DNA from: Pseudonocardia kujensis
Lineage (GTDB): Bacteria > Actinomycetota > Actinomycetes > Mycobacteriales > Pseudonocardiaceae
NCBI RefSeq assembly: GCF_021283305.1
Contig: NZ_JAJSOK010000051.1
Location: 1 to 55,999 of the forward strand
DNA: 55,999 nt
Reading direction: 5' to 3'
Position numbers and translations under genes: made by a program. Under the pieces are notes generated by a model that worked only from the letters and a program-made list of their open reading frames with translations, searched no databases and was not told the origin of the DNA. This document shows positions 15,366 through 23,060 of the stretch, piece by piece. How positions within the stretch are numbered: the first letter of the stretch is position 1; each line of letters opens with the position of its first letter.

Positions 15366-16208
15366 TCACGCGTCGGGACGGTCCGCCGGTCGCAGGTGCA
15401 CGATGTCGCCCGCCGCGATCGCCCGGCGGTGCCCGTCGGGCTCGAGGACGAGCAGGTGGCCCTGCGGGTCCACGTCCTCGGCCATCCCGACCAGCGCCGT
15501 GCCGCCGGGCATCTCGACCCGCACCTCGGACCCGAGGGACAGGCAGCCGGCGCGGTAGTCGGCGCGCAGGCCGGACTCGTCGGCGTCGCCGGCGGCGGCG
15601 CGCCACGCGGCCTCCCGCTCGGCGAGGTTCCGCAGCAGGGTGACGAGCAGCTCCGAGCGGTCCACCCGGGCACCCTCGGCGGCCAGCGAGGTCGCCGTCT
15701 CCGGCAGCGTCCCGGCCGGGGCGTCGACGTTGACCCCCATGCCGAGAACGACGCCCGGCCCGCCGCCGGACACCGGCGTCATCTCGGCGAGGATCCCGGC
15801 GCCCTTGCGCCGGTCGTGGCCGAGGAGCAGGTCGTTGGGCCACTTGAGGCCGGACGCGACGTCGGGGGCGACGGTCCTGATCGCGTCGAGCAGCGCGACG
15901 CCGGCGAGCATCGGCAGCCAGCCCAGCCGCTCGGCGGGGATGCCCTCGGGCCGCCAGAGCACGCTCACGGCGATCCCCGACCCGCGGGGTGCCTCCCAGG
16001 TGCGGTCGAGGCGGCCACGGCCCTTGGTCTGGTGCTCGGTGACCAGCACCGAGCCGTCGGGGGCGCCGGCGAGGGCCTCGGCCATCAGGTCGGCGTTGGT
16101 CGACCCGGTCTCCTCGACGACGTCGAGCCGGGCCCAGCGCCCGGCGGGGCCGAGGAGGGCGTGTCGCAGCGCGTGCTCGTCGAAGGGCTGCGGCGCGGGG
16201 GTGCTCAC
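15366..16208 (-). CDS. birA: Biotin--[acetyl-CoA-carboxylase] ligase
   Basis: Activates biotin as biotinyl-AMP and attaches it to the carrier-domain lysine of carboxylase alpha subunits such as AccA3 in this window. The 280-residue enzyme lacks an N-terminal winged helix, so it is monofunctional. Motifs: EETGSTNADLMAEA, the biotinyl-AMP loop TKGRGRLDRTWEAP, and LKWPNDLLLG. The start GTG 16208 has TAGGTT six bases upstream and faces accD5 divergently (212 bases). Confidence 0.95.
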   Translation of the reverse strand: MSTPAPQPFDEHALRHALLGPAGRWARLDVVEETGSTNADLMAEALAGAPDGSVLVTEHQTKGRGRLDRTWEAPRGSGIAVSVLWRPEGIPAERLGWLPMLAGVALLDAIRTVAPDVASGLKWPNDLLLGHDRRKGAGILAEMTPVSGGGPGVVLGMGVNVDAPAGTLPETATSLAAEGARVDRSELLVTLLRNLAEREAAWRAAAGDADESGLRADYRAGCLSLGSEVRVEMPGGTALVGMAEDVDPQGHLLVLEPDGHRRAIAAGDIVHLRPADRPDA

Positions 16209-16214
16209 CGCCGG

Positions 16215-16220
16215 AACCTA
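16215..16220 (-). promoter_or_regulatory. Putative leaderless -10 element of birA
   Basis: TAGGTT on the minus strand is 6 bases before GTG 16208. Confidence 0.5.
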
Positions 16221-16406
16221 TCTCCGCTCCGGCCGGCCTCCCCGGTCCGCGGTGCGGTGAAGGCGCCCGGCGGTGCGGGAGGCGCGGCCGGTGCGCCGAG
16301 CGGCGCGCCGAGCGAACGACGGATGGCCCCGGCCCGCACGCGGATGACCGGCGGGAACGTGACGCAGACCGCTCCGCCGGGCGGCCCGGGCGCGTGACCG
16401 CCGGGT

Positions 16407-16412
16407 TAGGCT
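16407..16412 (+). promoter_or_regulatory. Putative leaderless -10 element of accD5-accE
   Basis: TAGGCT is 8 bases before ATG 16421. The same hexamer precedes purK. Confidence 0.5.
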
Positions 16413-16420
16413 CCGCAGCC

Positions 16421-18073
16421 ATGAGCGCTGCAACGGAGCCGATGGGGGACCCGTCGAACGCCTCCGCGTCGATCGAGACAGGCGTCGAGCCGGACGTGCA
16501 CACGACGGCCGGCAAGCTGGCCGACCTGTACAAGCGGTACACCGAGGCCCTGCCCTCGGAGGCGGCGGCGGAGCGCCAGCACGCCAAGGGCCGGCAGACG
16601 GCCCGGGAGCGGATCGACCAGCTGCTCGACCCGGGCTCGTTCGTCGAGCTCGACGCCCTGGTGCGCCACCGTTCGACCAACTTCGGGATGCAGGAGAAGC
16701 GCCCCTTCGGCGACGGCGTCGTCACCGGCACCGGCACGATCGACGGCCGGCCGGTCGCCGTGTTCAGCCAGGACGCCACGGTGTTCGGCGGCTCGCTCGG
16801 CGAGGTCTACGGCGAGAAGATCGTCAAGGTCATGGACGTGGCCGCCAAGATCGGCTGCCCGGTCATCGGGATCAACGACGGCGGCGGCGCCCGCATCCAG
16901 GAGGGCGTGGTCGCCCTCGGCCTCTACGGCGAGATCTTCGTCCGCAACGTCCGCGCCTCCGGGGTGGTCCCGCAGATCTCGCTGATCATGGGCCCCTCGG
17001 CGGGCGGCGCGGTGTACTCCCCCGCGCTCACCGACTTCACGGTGATGGTCGACCAGACCAGCCACATGTTCATCACCGGCCCGGACGTCATCAAGACGGT
17101 CACCGGCGAGGACGTCGACATGGAGGAGCTCGGCGGCGGCCGGGCGCACAACTCCAAGTCCGGGGTGGCGCACTATCTCGGCTCGGACGAGCAGGACGCG
17201 ATCGACTACGTCAAGGAGCTGCTCTCCTTCCTGCCGTCGAACAACCTGTCCGAGCCGCCGGCCTACCCGGCCCCGGAGCCGACCGCGGGCTCGATCGAGG
17301 ACGGCATCACCGACACCGACCGGGAGCTCGACACGATCGTCCCCGACTCGGCGAACACGCCCTACGACATCCGCGAGGTCATCAACCGCGTGGTCGACGA
17401 GGGCGAGTTCCTCGAGGTCCAGGAGCTGTGGGCACCGAACATCGTGGTCGGCTTCGCCCGCGTCGAGGGCCGCTCGGTCGGGATCGTGGCCAACCAGCCC
17501 ACCCAGTTCGCCGGCTGCCTCGACATCGACGCCTCCGAGAAGGCGGCCCGCTTCGTGCGGACCTGCGACGCCTTCAACATCCCGATCCTCACCTTCGTCG
17601 ACGTCCCGGGCTTCCTGCCGGGCACCGACCAGGAGTGGAACGGCATCATCCGCCGCGGCGCGAAGCTGATCTACGCCTACGCCGAGGCCACCGTCCCCAA
17701 GGTCACGGTGATCGTCCGCAAGGCCTACGGCGGCGCGTACGACGTCATGGGCTCCAAGCACCTCGGCGCCGACGTGAACATCGCCTGGCCGACGGCCCAG
17801 ATCGCGGTCACCGGCGCCTCCGGCGCGGTGAACATCCTGTACCGCAAGGAGCTGAAGGGCCTGGAGGGCGACGAGCTCGCCGCCAAGCGCGCCGAGCTGC
17901 AGCAGGAGTACGAGGACACCCTCGCCAACCCCTACATCGCCGCCGACCGCGGGTACATCGACGCGGTGGTCCCGCCGTCGCACACCCGCGGGTACGTGGG
18001 CCGCTCCCTGCGGATGCTCGCGACCAAGCGGGAGCAGGGCCCGGCCCGCAAGCACGGCAACATCCCGCTGTGA
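16421..18073 (+). CDS. accD5: Acyl-CoA (propionyl-CoA) carboxylase beta subunit, AccD5-type
   Basis: Carboxyltransferase subunit that moves CO2 from carboxybiotin to propionyl- or acetyl-CoA. The 550-residue product has a short N-terminal extension, then the crotonase-like N half with oxyanion motif DGGGARIQEG and GPSAGGAVYSPALTDF, and the C half with FVDVPGFLPGTDQEWNGIIRRGAK and KAYGGAYDVMGSKHLGAD. ATG 16421 follows a leaderless -10. It is followed by accE with a 4-base overlap; the matching alpha subunit accA3 and ligase birA are in the same window, as in mycobacteria. Confidence 0.95.
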   Translation: MSAATEPMGDPSNASASIETGVEPDVHTTAGKLADLYKRYTEALPSEAAAERQHAKGRQTARERIDQLLDPGSFVELDALVRHRSTNFGMQEKRPFGDGVVTGTGTIDGRPVAVFSQDATVFGGSLGEVYGEKIVKVMDVAAKIGCPVIGINDGGGARIQEGVVALGLYGEIFVRNVRASGVVPQISLIMGPSAGGAVYSPALTDFTVMVDQTSHMFITGPDVIKTVTGEDVDMEELGGGRAHNSKSGVAHYLGSDEQDAIDYVKELLSFLPSNNLSEPPAYPAPEPTAGSIEDGITDTDRELDTIVPDSANTPYDIREVINRVVDEGEFLEVQELWAPNIVVGFARVEGRSVGIVANQPTQFAGCLDIDASEKAARFVRTCDAFNIPILTFVDVPGFLPGTDQEWNGIIRRGAKLIYAYAEATVPKVTVIVRKAYGGAYDVMGSKHLGADVNIAWPTAQIAVTGASGAVNILYRKELKGLEGDELAAKRAELQQEYEDTLANPYIAADRGYIDAVVPPSHTRGYVGRSLRMLATKREQGPARKHGNIPL

Positions 18074-18330
18074 GCGGCGGCGCGGAGGACGGCGTGGACG
18101 GCGTGGACGAGAAGACCCCGGAGGAGCGTCGCGCGCTCTTCCGGGTCGTCAAGGGCGACCCGACGCCCGAGGAGCTGGCGGCGCTGACCGTGGTCCTCGC
18201 GGCGGCGGCGAGCGGCGGCGGGGCCGCGCCGCCGAAGCCGCGCGACCTGTGGTCGAACCCGGCGGACCGGGTGCGCCGCCCGCTCGAGGTCGGTCCGGGC
18301 GCCTGGCGCGCCTCGGTGCTGCCCCGCTGA
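18070..18330 (+). CDS. accE: Acyl-CoA carboxylase epsilon subunit
   Basis: An 86-residue protein with an acidic N-terminus and FRVVKGDPTPEELAALTVVLAA, the hallmark of epsilon subunits that stabilise AccA3-AccD5. It ends with a conserved W (DLWSNPADRVRRP) and GAWRASVLPR. GTG 18070 overlaps the accD5 stop (GTGA). Confidence 0.92.
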   Translation: MSGGAEDGVDGVDEKTPEERRALFRVVKGDPTPEELAALTVVLAAAASGGGAAPPKPRDLWSNPADRVRRPLEVGPGAWRASVLPR

Positions 18331-18359
18331 CCCGCCCCACCGGACCCGAGAACGACGAC

Positions 18360-18388
18360 GGGCCCCCACCCGAGGAGGGTGGGAGCCC
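18360..18388. terminator. Intrinsic-type hairpin after accE
   Basis: GGGCCCCCACCC (18360-18371) pairs with GGGTGGGAGCCC (18377-18388) with one mismatch and a 5-base loop. It lies between convergent accE and the conservon GTPase gene. There is no U-tract, as is common in actinobacteria. Confidence 0.75.
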
Positions 18389-18443
18389 GGTCGCCGAGGA
18401 GCGGGGTCCGTGACCGAAGACGCGCGCCGGAGACCCCGGCGCG

Positions 18444-19010
18444 TCAGCCCGCGACGGCCGTGCGCGACAGCGCGTGCTCGACCAGCGCCACCAGCGACCG
18501 GAGACTCGAGTCGGCCTCGCGGGCGTCCATCCACAGCACCGGTGTCTCCGGTGCGAGCGCGAGCGCGTCGCGCACGTCGGCCTCGCTGTGCGCGTCCGAC
18601 CCCGGGAACCGGTTGACCCCGATGACGTACGGGATCCGCCGGTCCTCGAAGTAGTCGATGGCCGGGAAGCACTCGTCGACCCGCCGCAGGTCGACCAGGA
18701 CGACGGCGCCGACCGAACCGCGCGCCAGCTCGTCCCACATGAACCAGAAGCGGGACTGCCCGGGCGTGCCGAACAGGTAGAGGATCAGCGACTCGTCGAC
18801 CGTGATCCGGCCGAAGTCCATCGCCACCGTCGTGGTGGTCTTGTCCGGCACCGCGACGGTGTCGTCGACGCCGACCGACGCGGCGGTCATCGTCTGCTCG
18901 GTGAGCAGCGGCGGGATCTCCGACAACGACCGCACGAAGGTCGTCTTGCCCACCCCGAAGCCACCGGCCACGAGGATCTTCAGCGGGTAGAGCTCACCCC
19001 GATCGCGCAC
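18444..19010 (-). CDS. Conservon small GTPase (CvnD type)
   Basis: A 188-residue cytoplasmic GTPase, last gene of the conservon. Walker A is GGFGVGKTTFVRS, the switch II region FGTPGQSRFWFMWDELARG and the specificity loop GVNRFPGSD. GTG 19010 gives the usual family start (LYPLKILVAGGFG) and overlaps the DUF742 gene by 17 bases. Conservons resemble G-protein-coupled receptor modules and affect development or secondary metabolism in Streptomyces. Confidence 0.92.
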   Translation of the reverse strand: MRDRGELYPLKILVAGGFGVGKTTFVRSLSEIPPLLTEQTMTAASVGVDDTVAVPDKTTTTVAMDFGRITVDESLILYLFGTPGQSRFWFMWDELARGSVGAVVLVDLRRVDECFPAIDYFEDRRIPYVIGVNRFPGSDAHSEADVRDALALAPETPVLWMDAREADSSLRSLVALVEHALSRTAVAG

Positions 19011-19377
19011 GAAGCCCCTCCAACAGTCTCTCCAGGATCTCGGGGCCGGGGACGCCGTCGCCCCCGACCTGCGGCAGGTGCACCGCCACGTAGCCGGCGT
19101 CGGCGAGGTCGCCGACCAGCACCCGCGCCACACCCACCGGCACCTGCAGGGCGGCGCCGATCTCGACCAGCGAGACCGGGGCCGCGGCGAGCCCGAGGAT
19201 CGTCCGGTACTCCAGCTGCAGGTCGGCCGCGTGCCGGCCCGTGTGCGTGACCGTCACGAGCGCCTCGACGGGCAGCTCCTTGCCGGCCGAGCGGGTCCGC
19301 CCGCCGGTGACCGCGTAGACCGGGACGACCCGGCCGCCCCGTCTCGGGGCGGGGTCGTCCGCTGTGCCGTCCCGCAC
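18994..19377 (-). CDS. DUF742 protein (CvnC type)
   Basis: 127 residues with the DUF742 core RVVPVYAVTGGRT, then a helical winged-helix-like part (LVEIGAALQVPVGVARVLVGDLADAGYVAVH). It is the third conservon gene, directly after the roadblock gene with one base between. Role unproven; thought to work with the GTPase and roadblock proteins. Confidence 0.93.
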   Translation of the reverse strand: MRDGTADDPAPRRGGRVVPVYAVTGGRTRSAGKELPVEALVTVTHTGRHAADLQLEYRTILGLAAAPVSLVEIGAALQVPVGVARVLVGDLADAGYVAVHLPQVGGDGVPGPEILERLLEGLRARSG

Positions 19378-19378
19378 C

Positions 19379-19780
19379 TCAGCGGCCCGCCGGCGTGCGT
19401 GGCGCCGGGGTCAGCGCGTGGCCGACCCGCGACGCCAGCAGGGTCATCTCGTACCCGATCATGCCGATGTCGCAGGCGCGCTCCGCGTGCACCGCGAGCG
19501 TCGCGCCGCGGCTGACCGCGGTGACGAAGAGGTAGCCGCCCTCCATCTCGAGGATGGTCTGGCTGACCGCGCCGGAGCCCAGCAGCTGGGCGGTCCCGTT
19601 GGCCAGGCTCACGAGGCCGGAGGCCGCGGCCGACAGCTGGTCGCCCAGGGCCTCGCCGACCCCGGGCGAGGAGGCGAGGCGCAGCCCGTCGCCGGAGACG
19701 ACGACGGCGTTGACGACGCCCGGGACGTCCCGGGTGAACTCCACGAGCAGCCAGTCCAGCCGGCCGGTCGACGTGCTCAC
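19379..19780 (-). CDS. Roadblock/LC7 domain protein (CvnB type)
   Basis: A 133-residue roadblock fold: LDWLLVEFTRDVPGVVNAVVVSGDGLRLASS, then a second half with GYLFVTAVSRGATLAVHAE. In conservons it is the likely GTPase-activating or scaffold partner. GTG 19780 has AGGAGG about eight bases upstream and overlaps the kinase stop by four bases (GTGA). Confidence 0.94.
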   Translation of the reverse strand: MSTSTGRLDWLLVEFTRDVPGVVNAVVVSGDGLRLASSPGVGEALGDQLSAAASGLVSLANGTAQLLGSGAVSQTILEMEGGYLFVTAVSRGATLAVHAERACDIGMIGYEMTLLASRVGHALTPAPRTPAGR

Positions 19781-22233
19781 GGGTTGGTCCTCCTGTCGGT
19801 GACGTGATGGTCGTGCGACCCGTCGGGGGCCTGGTCGGCGACGGCCTGAGCGGCCTGCCGGCTGGCCTGGTAACGGGACAGTGCGTGGGCGGCGTCGGCG
19901 CTGGGCGTGGCCGGGGCGGCCGGGGCCGCCGGTGCGGCCGGCTCGGCCGAGCCGCCGCGCAGCTCGGGGGCGAGCGACGCCTGTGGAACCCGGCGCCGCA
20001 GGCCGCTGGACCCGGTGGCCGGGGGCCGCGAGCTCTCGGCCGGGGCCGGTCGCGGGGTCGGGATCGGGACCCTGGTGGCGTCCGGGGCCTCCGCATCGCC
20101 GGTCCGGCCGACGGGGCCGTCGGCTCGGGCCGTGCCGTCGGTGCGGGCCGGCCGGTCGGTGGCGTGACGGTCGGGGCCGGAGCCGTCGGCGTGCCCGTTG
20201 CCGGTGTGCCCGTCGATGCCGTTCACCCCCGTGCTGCCGATGGTCGCCGGACCGCCGGGGAACGCGGCGCCGTCGCCCCCGAGGAGGGCGTGGCCGTTGC
20301 GACCGCTGCCGTTGTGACCGTTGCCGTTGTGACCGTTGCCGTTGTGACCGTTGCCGCTGAGGCCGTTCGTGCCGAGGCCATTCCCGCCGAGGCCGTTGCC
20401 GGTGTGGGCGCTGCCGGCGTGGGCGCTGCCGGCGTGGGCGCTGCCGTTGGGCCCGTTCCCGTGGCGACCGCTGCCGTTCGGGCCGCCGCCGGGCACGCCG
20501 AGGCCGTTCGGGCCGTCGTGCCCGTTCGTGGCGTGGCCGTTGCCGTTCCGGCCGGCGTCGTCGCCGGGAGACCCGGGGACGCGGTCCGCGGGCGCCGGGT
20601 CCCACCAGCCCGACCAGTTCCCGCCCTGGGCGGCCGGGATCGGGGTGGGCCGGCTGACCGGCAGCGCCGCCGGGGTGGCCGGCGAGGAGACCGACGGCGT
20701 CGGGGCGCCACGGCGGGCGGCCGGGGCCGGCCGGGCCGGGGTCGACCGCGTCGCGGGAGCCGCCGGTGACGGCGAAGGCGAGGACGGCGGTGTCCAGGCC
20801 GGGGCGGTCGCGGCCGCGAGACCGGGGAGCGGACTGCGTTCGACGGTCGCGGTCGCCTGGGCACGCTGGGCGTGCTCCGCCGGCGGCTGCTCGTGGACGG
20901 CGGTCGCGCGCCGGGTCTGCTCCGGCCCGCTGCCGATGCCCGCGTGCGGGCCGGCCTGCGGGTCGGACACGAACAGCGCCGCGGGGAGGATGACGACCGC
21001 GGTCAGCCCGGAACCGGGCGTGGTGGACAGCGAGACCTCGATGCCGTGGCGCGCCGCGAGCCGGGCGACCACGTGGAAGCCCAGGCGCTGCGACACCGAC
21101 AGGTCGACGTCGCGCGGCCGGATGAGCATCTCGTTGGCCGCGGCCAGCTCGTCGGCGGGCATGCCGACGCCCCAGTCCTCGATCGTGAGGACCTGGCCGC
21201 CGATCTCGGCGCGCTGCGGGCGGCTGCGGATCGTGACGGCGGTGTCCGGCGGGGAGAACCGCACGGCGTTCTCGGTGAGCTCGGCCAGCAGGTGGGTCAG
21301 GTCGGCGACGCTGTGGCCCGCGACCGCGATCCGGTCGTCGACGGAGAACTCGACCCGCTCGAGGTCCTCGGTCTCGGCGATGGCGGCGCGCACGACGTCG
21401 CGCATCGACACCGGGGCCGACCACACGCGGGGCGGCTGCTCGCCGGAGAGGACGAGCAGGCTCTCGGCGTTGCGCCGGACGCGGGTGGCGAGGTGGTCGA
21501 GCTTGAACAGCTCGGAGAGCGCGTCGGGGTCCTGCTCCTTCTCCTCGAGCTGGTTGATGATGTCCAGCTGCCGGTAGAGCATCGACTGGTTGCGCCGGGC
21601 CAGGTTGACGAGCATGTCCGAGGTGAACTGCCGGCGGCCGATCTCGGCGTCGGCGCGCACGAGCTCGCGGCCGAGCTCCTCCTTCTCGTGCTGCTCGTCC
21701 TCCGTGATCCGCCAGAAGATCACCATGCCGACGCACGCGAAGAGCACCGCGCCGGCGTGGATGCCGGCCCACAGCCACGGGTCACGCTGCGCCGCGGGGT
21801 GGTTGAAGATCAGCGTCGGCCAGAAGAGCGTCCCGATGCCGTGCGACACCCCGGTGAGCAGGATGTTCCAGAGGAACGGCACCCAGTCCTGGTACAGCGC
21901 GATGAAGCCGATGATGATGAAGAAGTGGAAGTGCGACTCGATCGTGCCGTGCGTCACGGCCACGAGCGTGATCGAGCACCACACCAGCCCGGCGCTGATG
22001 CACGAGGCCGCGACCCGCTTCGCGTTCACGAAGTGCCCGACCAGCAGGAGCACGACGACGGGGGCGATGCCGGCCCCGAGCACCAGGCCCAGCGGGTTGT
22101 CCAGCAGCCACCCGAACAGGAACAGCACGGGGACGTGCGCTGCCAGGATCCACTGCAGCAGTCGGTGGCGCCTGCGGAACGACGCCTCGTCGAGCGTGTT
22201 GCCGCGTGGCAGCCAGTCCAGCAGCCTCGTCAT
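19777..22233 (-). CDS. Conservon sensor histidine kinase (CvnA type) with Asn/Gly-rich tail
   Basis: An 818-residue membrane kinase heading the conservon. About five or six membrane segments lie in residues 25-215 and include HGTIESHFHFFIIIGF. A coiled linker and a non-canonical dimerisation region follow (NLARRNQSMLYRQLDIINQL). The ATPase domain has ELTENAVRFSPP (N box) and EDWGVGMP (G1). The last roughly 370 residues are Ala/Pro-rich, then Asn-Gly-His repeats, with no fold recognised. ATG 22233 (RLLDWLPRGNT) is chosen over 22302 on family grounds. Signal unknown. Confidence 0.9.
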   Translation of the reverse strand: MTRLLDWLPRGNTLDEASFRRRHRLLQWILAAHVPVLFLFGWLLDNPLGLVLGAGIAPVVVLLLVGHFVNAKRVAASCISAGLVWCSITLVAVTHGTIESHFHFFIIIGFIALYQDWVPFLWNILLTGVSHGIGTLFWPTLIFNHPAAQRDPWLWAGIHAGAVLFACVGMVIFWRITEDEQHEKEELGRELVRADAEIGRRQFTSDMLVNLARRNQSMLYRQLDIINQLEEKEQDPDALSELFKLDHLATRVRRNAESLLVLSGEQPPRVWSAPVSMRDVVRAAIAETEDLERVEFSVDDRIAVAGHSVADLTHLLAELTENAVRFSPPDTAVTIRSRPQRAEIGGQVLTIEDWGVGMPADELAAANEMLIRPRDVDLSVSQRLGFHVVARLAARHGIEVSLSTTPGSGLTAVVILPAALFVSDPQAGPHAGIGSGPEQTRRATAVHEQPPAEHAQRAQATATVERSPLPGLAAATAPAWTPPSSPSPSPAAPATRSTPARPAPAARRGAPTPSVSSPATPAALPVSRPTPIPAAQGGNWSGWWDPAPADRVPGSPGDDAGRNGNGHATNGHDGPNGLGVPGGGPNGSGRHGNGPNGSAHAGSAHAGSAHTGNGLGGNGLGTNGLSGNGHNGNGHNGNGHNGSGRNGHALLGGDGAAFPGGPATIGSTGVNGIDGHTGNGHADGSGPDRHATDRPARTDGTARADGPVGRTGDAEAPDATRVPIPTPRPAPAESSRPPATGSSGLRRRVPQASLAPELRGGSAEPAAPAAPAAPATPSADAAHALSRYQASRQAAQAVADQAPDGSHDHHVTDRRTNP
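20290..20560 (-). repeat. Asn-Gly / Ala-Gly coding repeats in the conservon kinase
   Basis: Tandem 15-bp units encode runs such as NGHNGNGHNGNGHNGSGRNG (about 20300-20360) and GSAHAGSAHAGSAHTGNG (about 20400-20450) in the C-terminal tail. Near-identical codons show recent slippage or unequal-crossover expansion. Copy number probably varies between strains. Confidence 0.85.
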
Positions 22234-23060
22234 TCGTCGGCCACCCACCCTCTCGGTCGCATTCGTCCGGCTCGGCGCGCGCGCCACCGGCGGGCCGCTC
22301 ACTCTCGGCCCCGGCTCCGCCCGGTCGGTCGTCCGATCGGGTCGGGGCCCGACGAACTACGCACGCGTCGACGGCGGAAGGTACACGGAGCGTGTCTCGG
22401 GCATGACTCGATCGGGTGGAAAGCCATGATCGACGGCGTCGAGAATGCCGATCGGCGCGGAATCCGGGCCTTTCGCCCCTCCCCGGGGTGCACGAGACGG
22501 GTCCGTTCGGCACAGTGCCGTGCCCGGCTCGGGCCCGTTGCGACCGCCGGGCTCAGACTGTCGACCACTCGCCGCGAAAGAGGTTCATTCGGCGAGAGAT
22601 CACCCGGGACGGTCGCTGGACCCGGTCCCTGTGAGCCCGCGGAGGCGGTCGATAGACCCTTCGGACGCGTGCGGGGCCGGAGCACCGCGACGGCCACCCG
22701 GCGTGGTCACCTGACGCCGGAGCGCGGCGAATTCACCCCTTGGGACCAGCGCACGAGGCACCGGAAGTGACCGTTCGGCGACGCGCTGCGTCCACTTCGG
22801 CGTGTCGACGTGCGAAAGCCCGAGCCCGCCGCACCCATGACCACCTGCGACGACGTTCTCGCCCCGGGATCGGGTACCTCCGGCCGGACTTGATCTTCTC
22901 GGCCGTTCGGCGTAGTCGATCACGGTCTCGATCGAGGTAACGTGCCTTGCGGTCCACGTGTGGCACCGGGGGGCAACCGGCGCGCGATCGTGGAGACCGC
23001 GGCGCAGAGCGGCGCCCGGTCGGCAGTGCTCCCCCACTGGTCGATCACCCGGAGAAGTAC
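22234..23060. other. 827-bp divergent non-coding region
   Basis: This lies between the conservon kinase (minus) and hoxX-type gene (plus). Short open frames on both strands lack ribosome sites and family resemblance. It must hold the conservon and hoxX promoters, but no -10/-35 pair stands out. Base composition is slightly less GC-rich than the flanking genes. Confidence 0.5.

Noticed and set aside
16406..18055. Long minus-strand open frame of 549 codons
   Set aside because: Shadow of accD5 in high-GC codons: the plus strand has clear carboxylase motifs, while the minus product is Val/Asp/Arg-rich with no family.
22416..22966. Small open frames on both strands in the conservon-hoxX gap
   Set aside because: Arg/Ser-rich composition, no ribosome sites or leaderless -10, no family resemblance.
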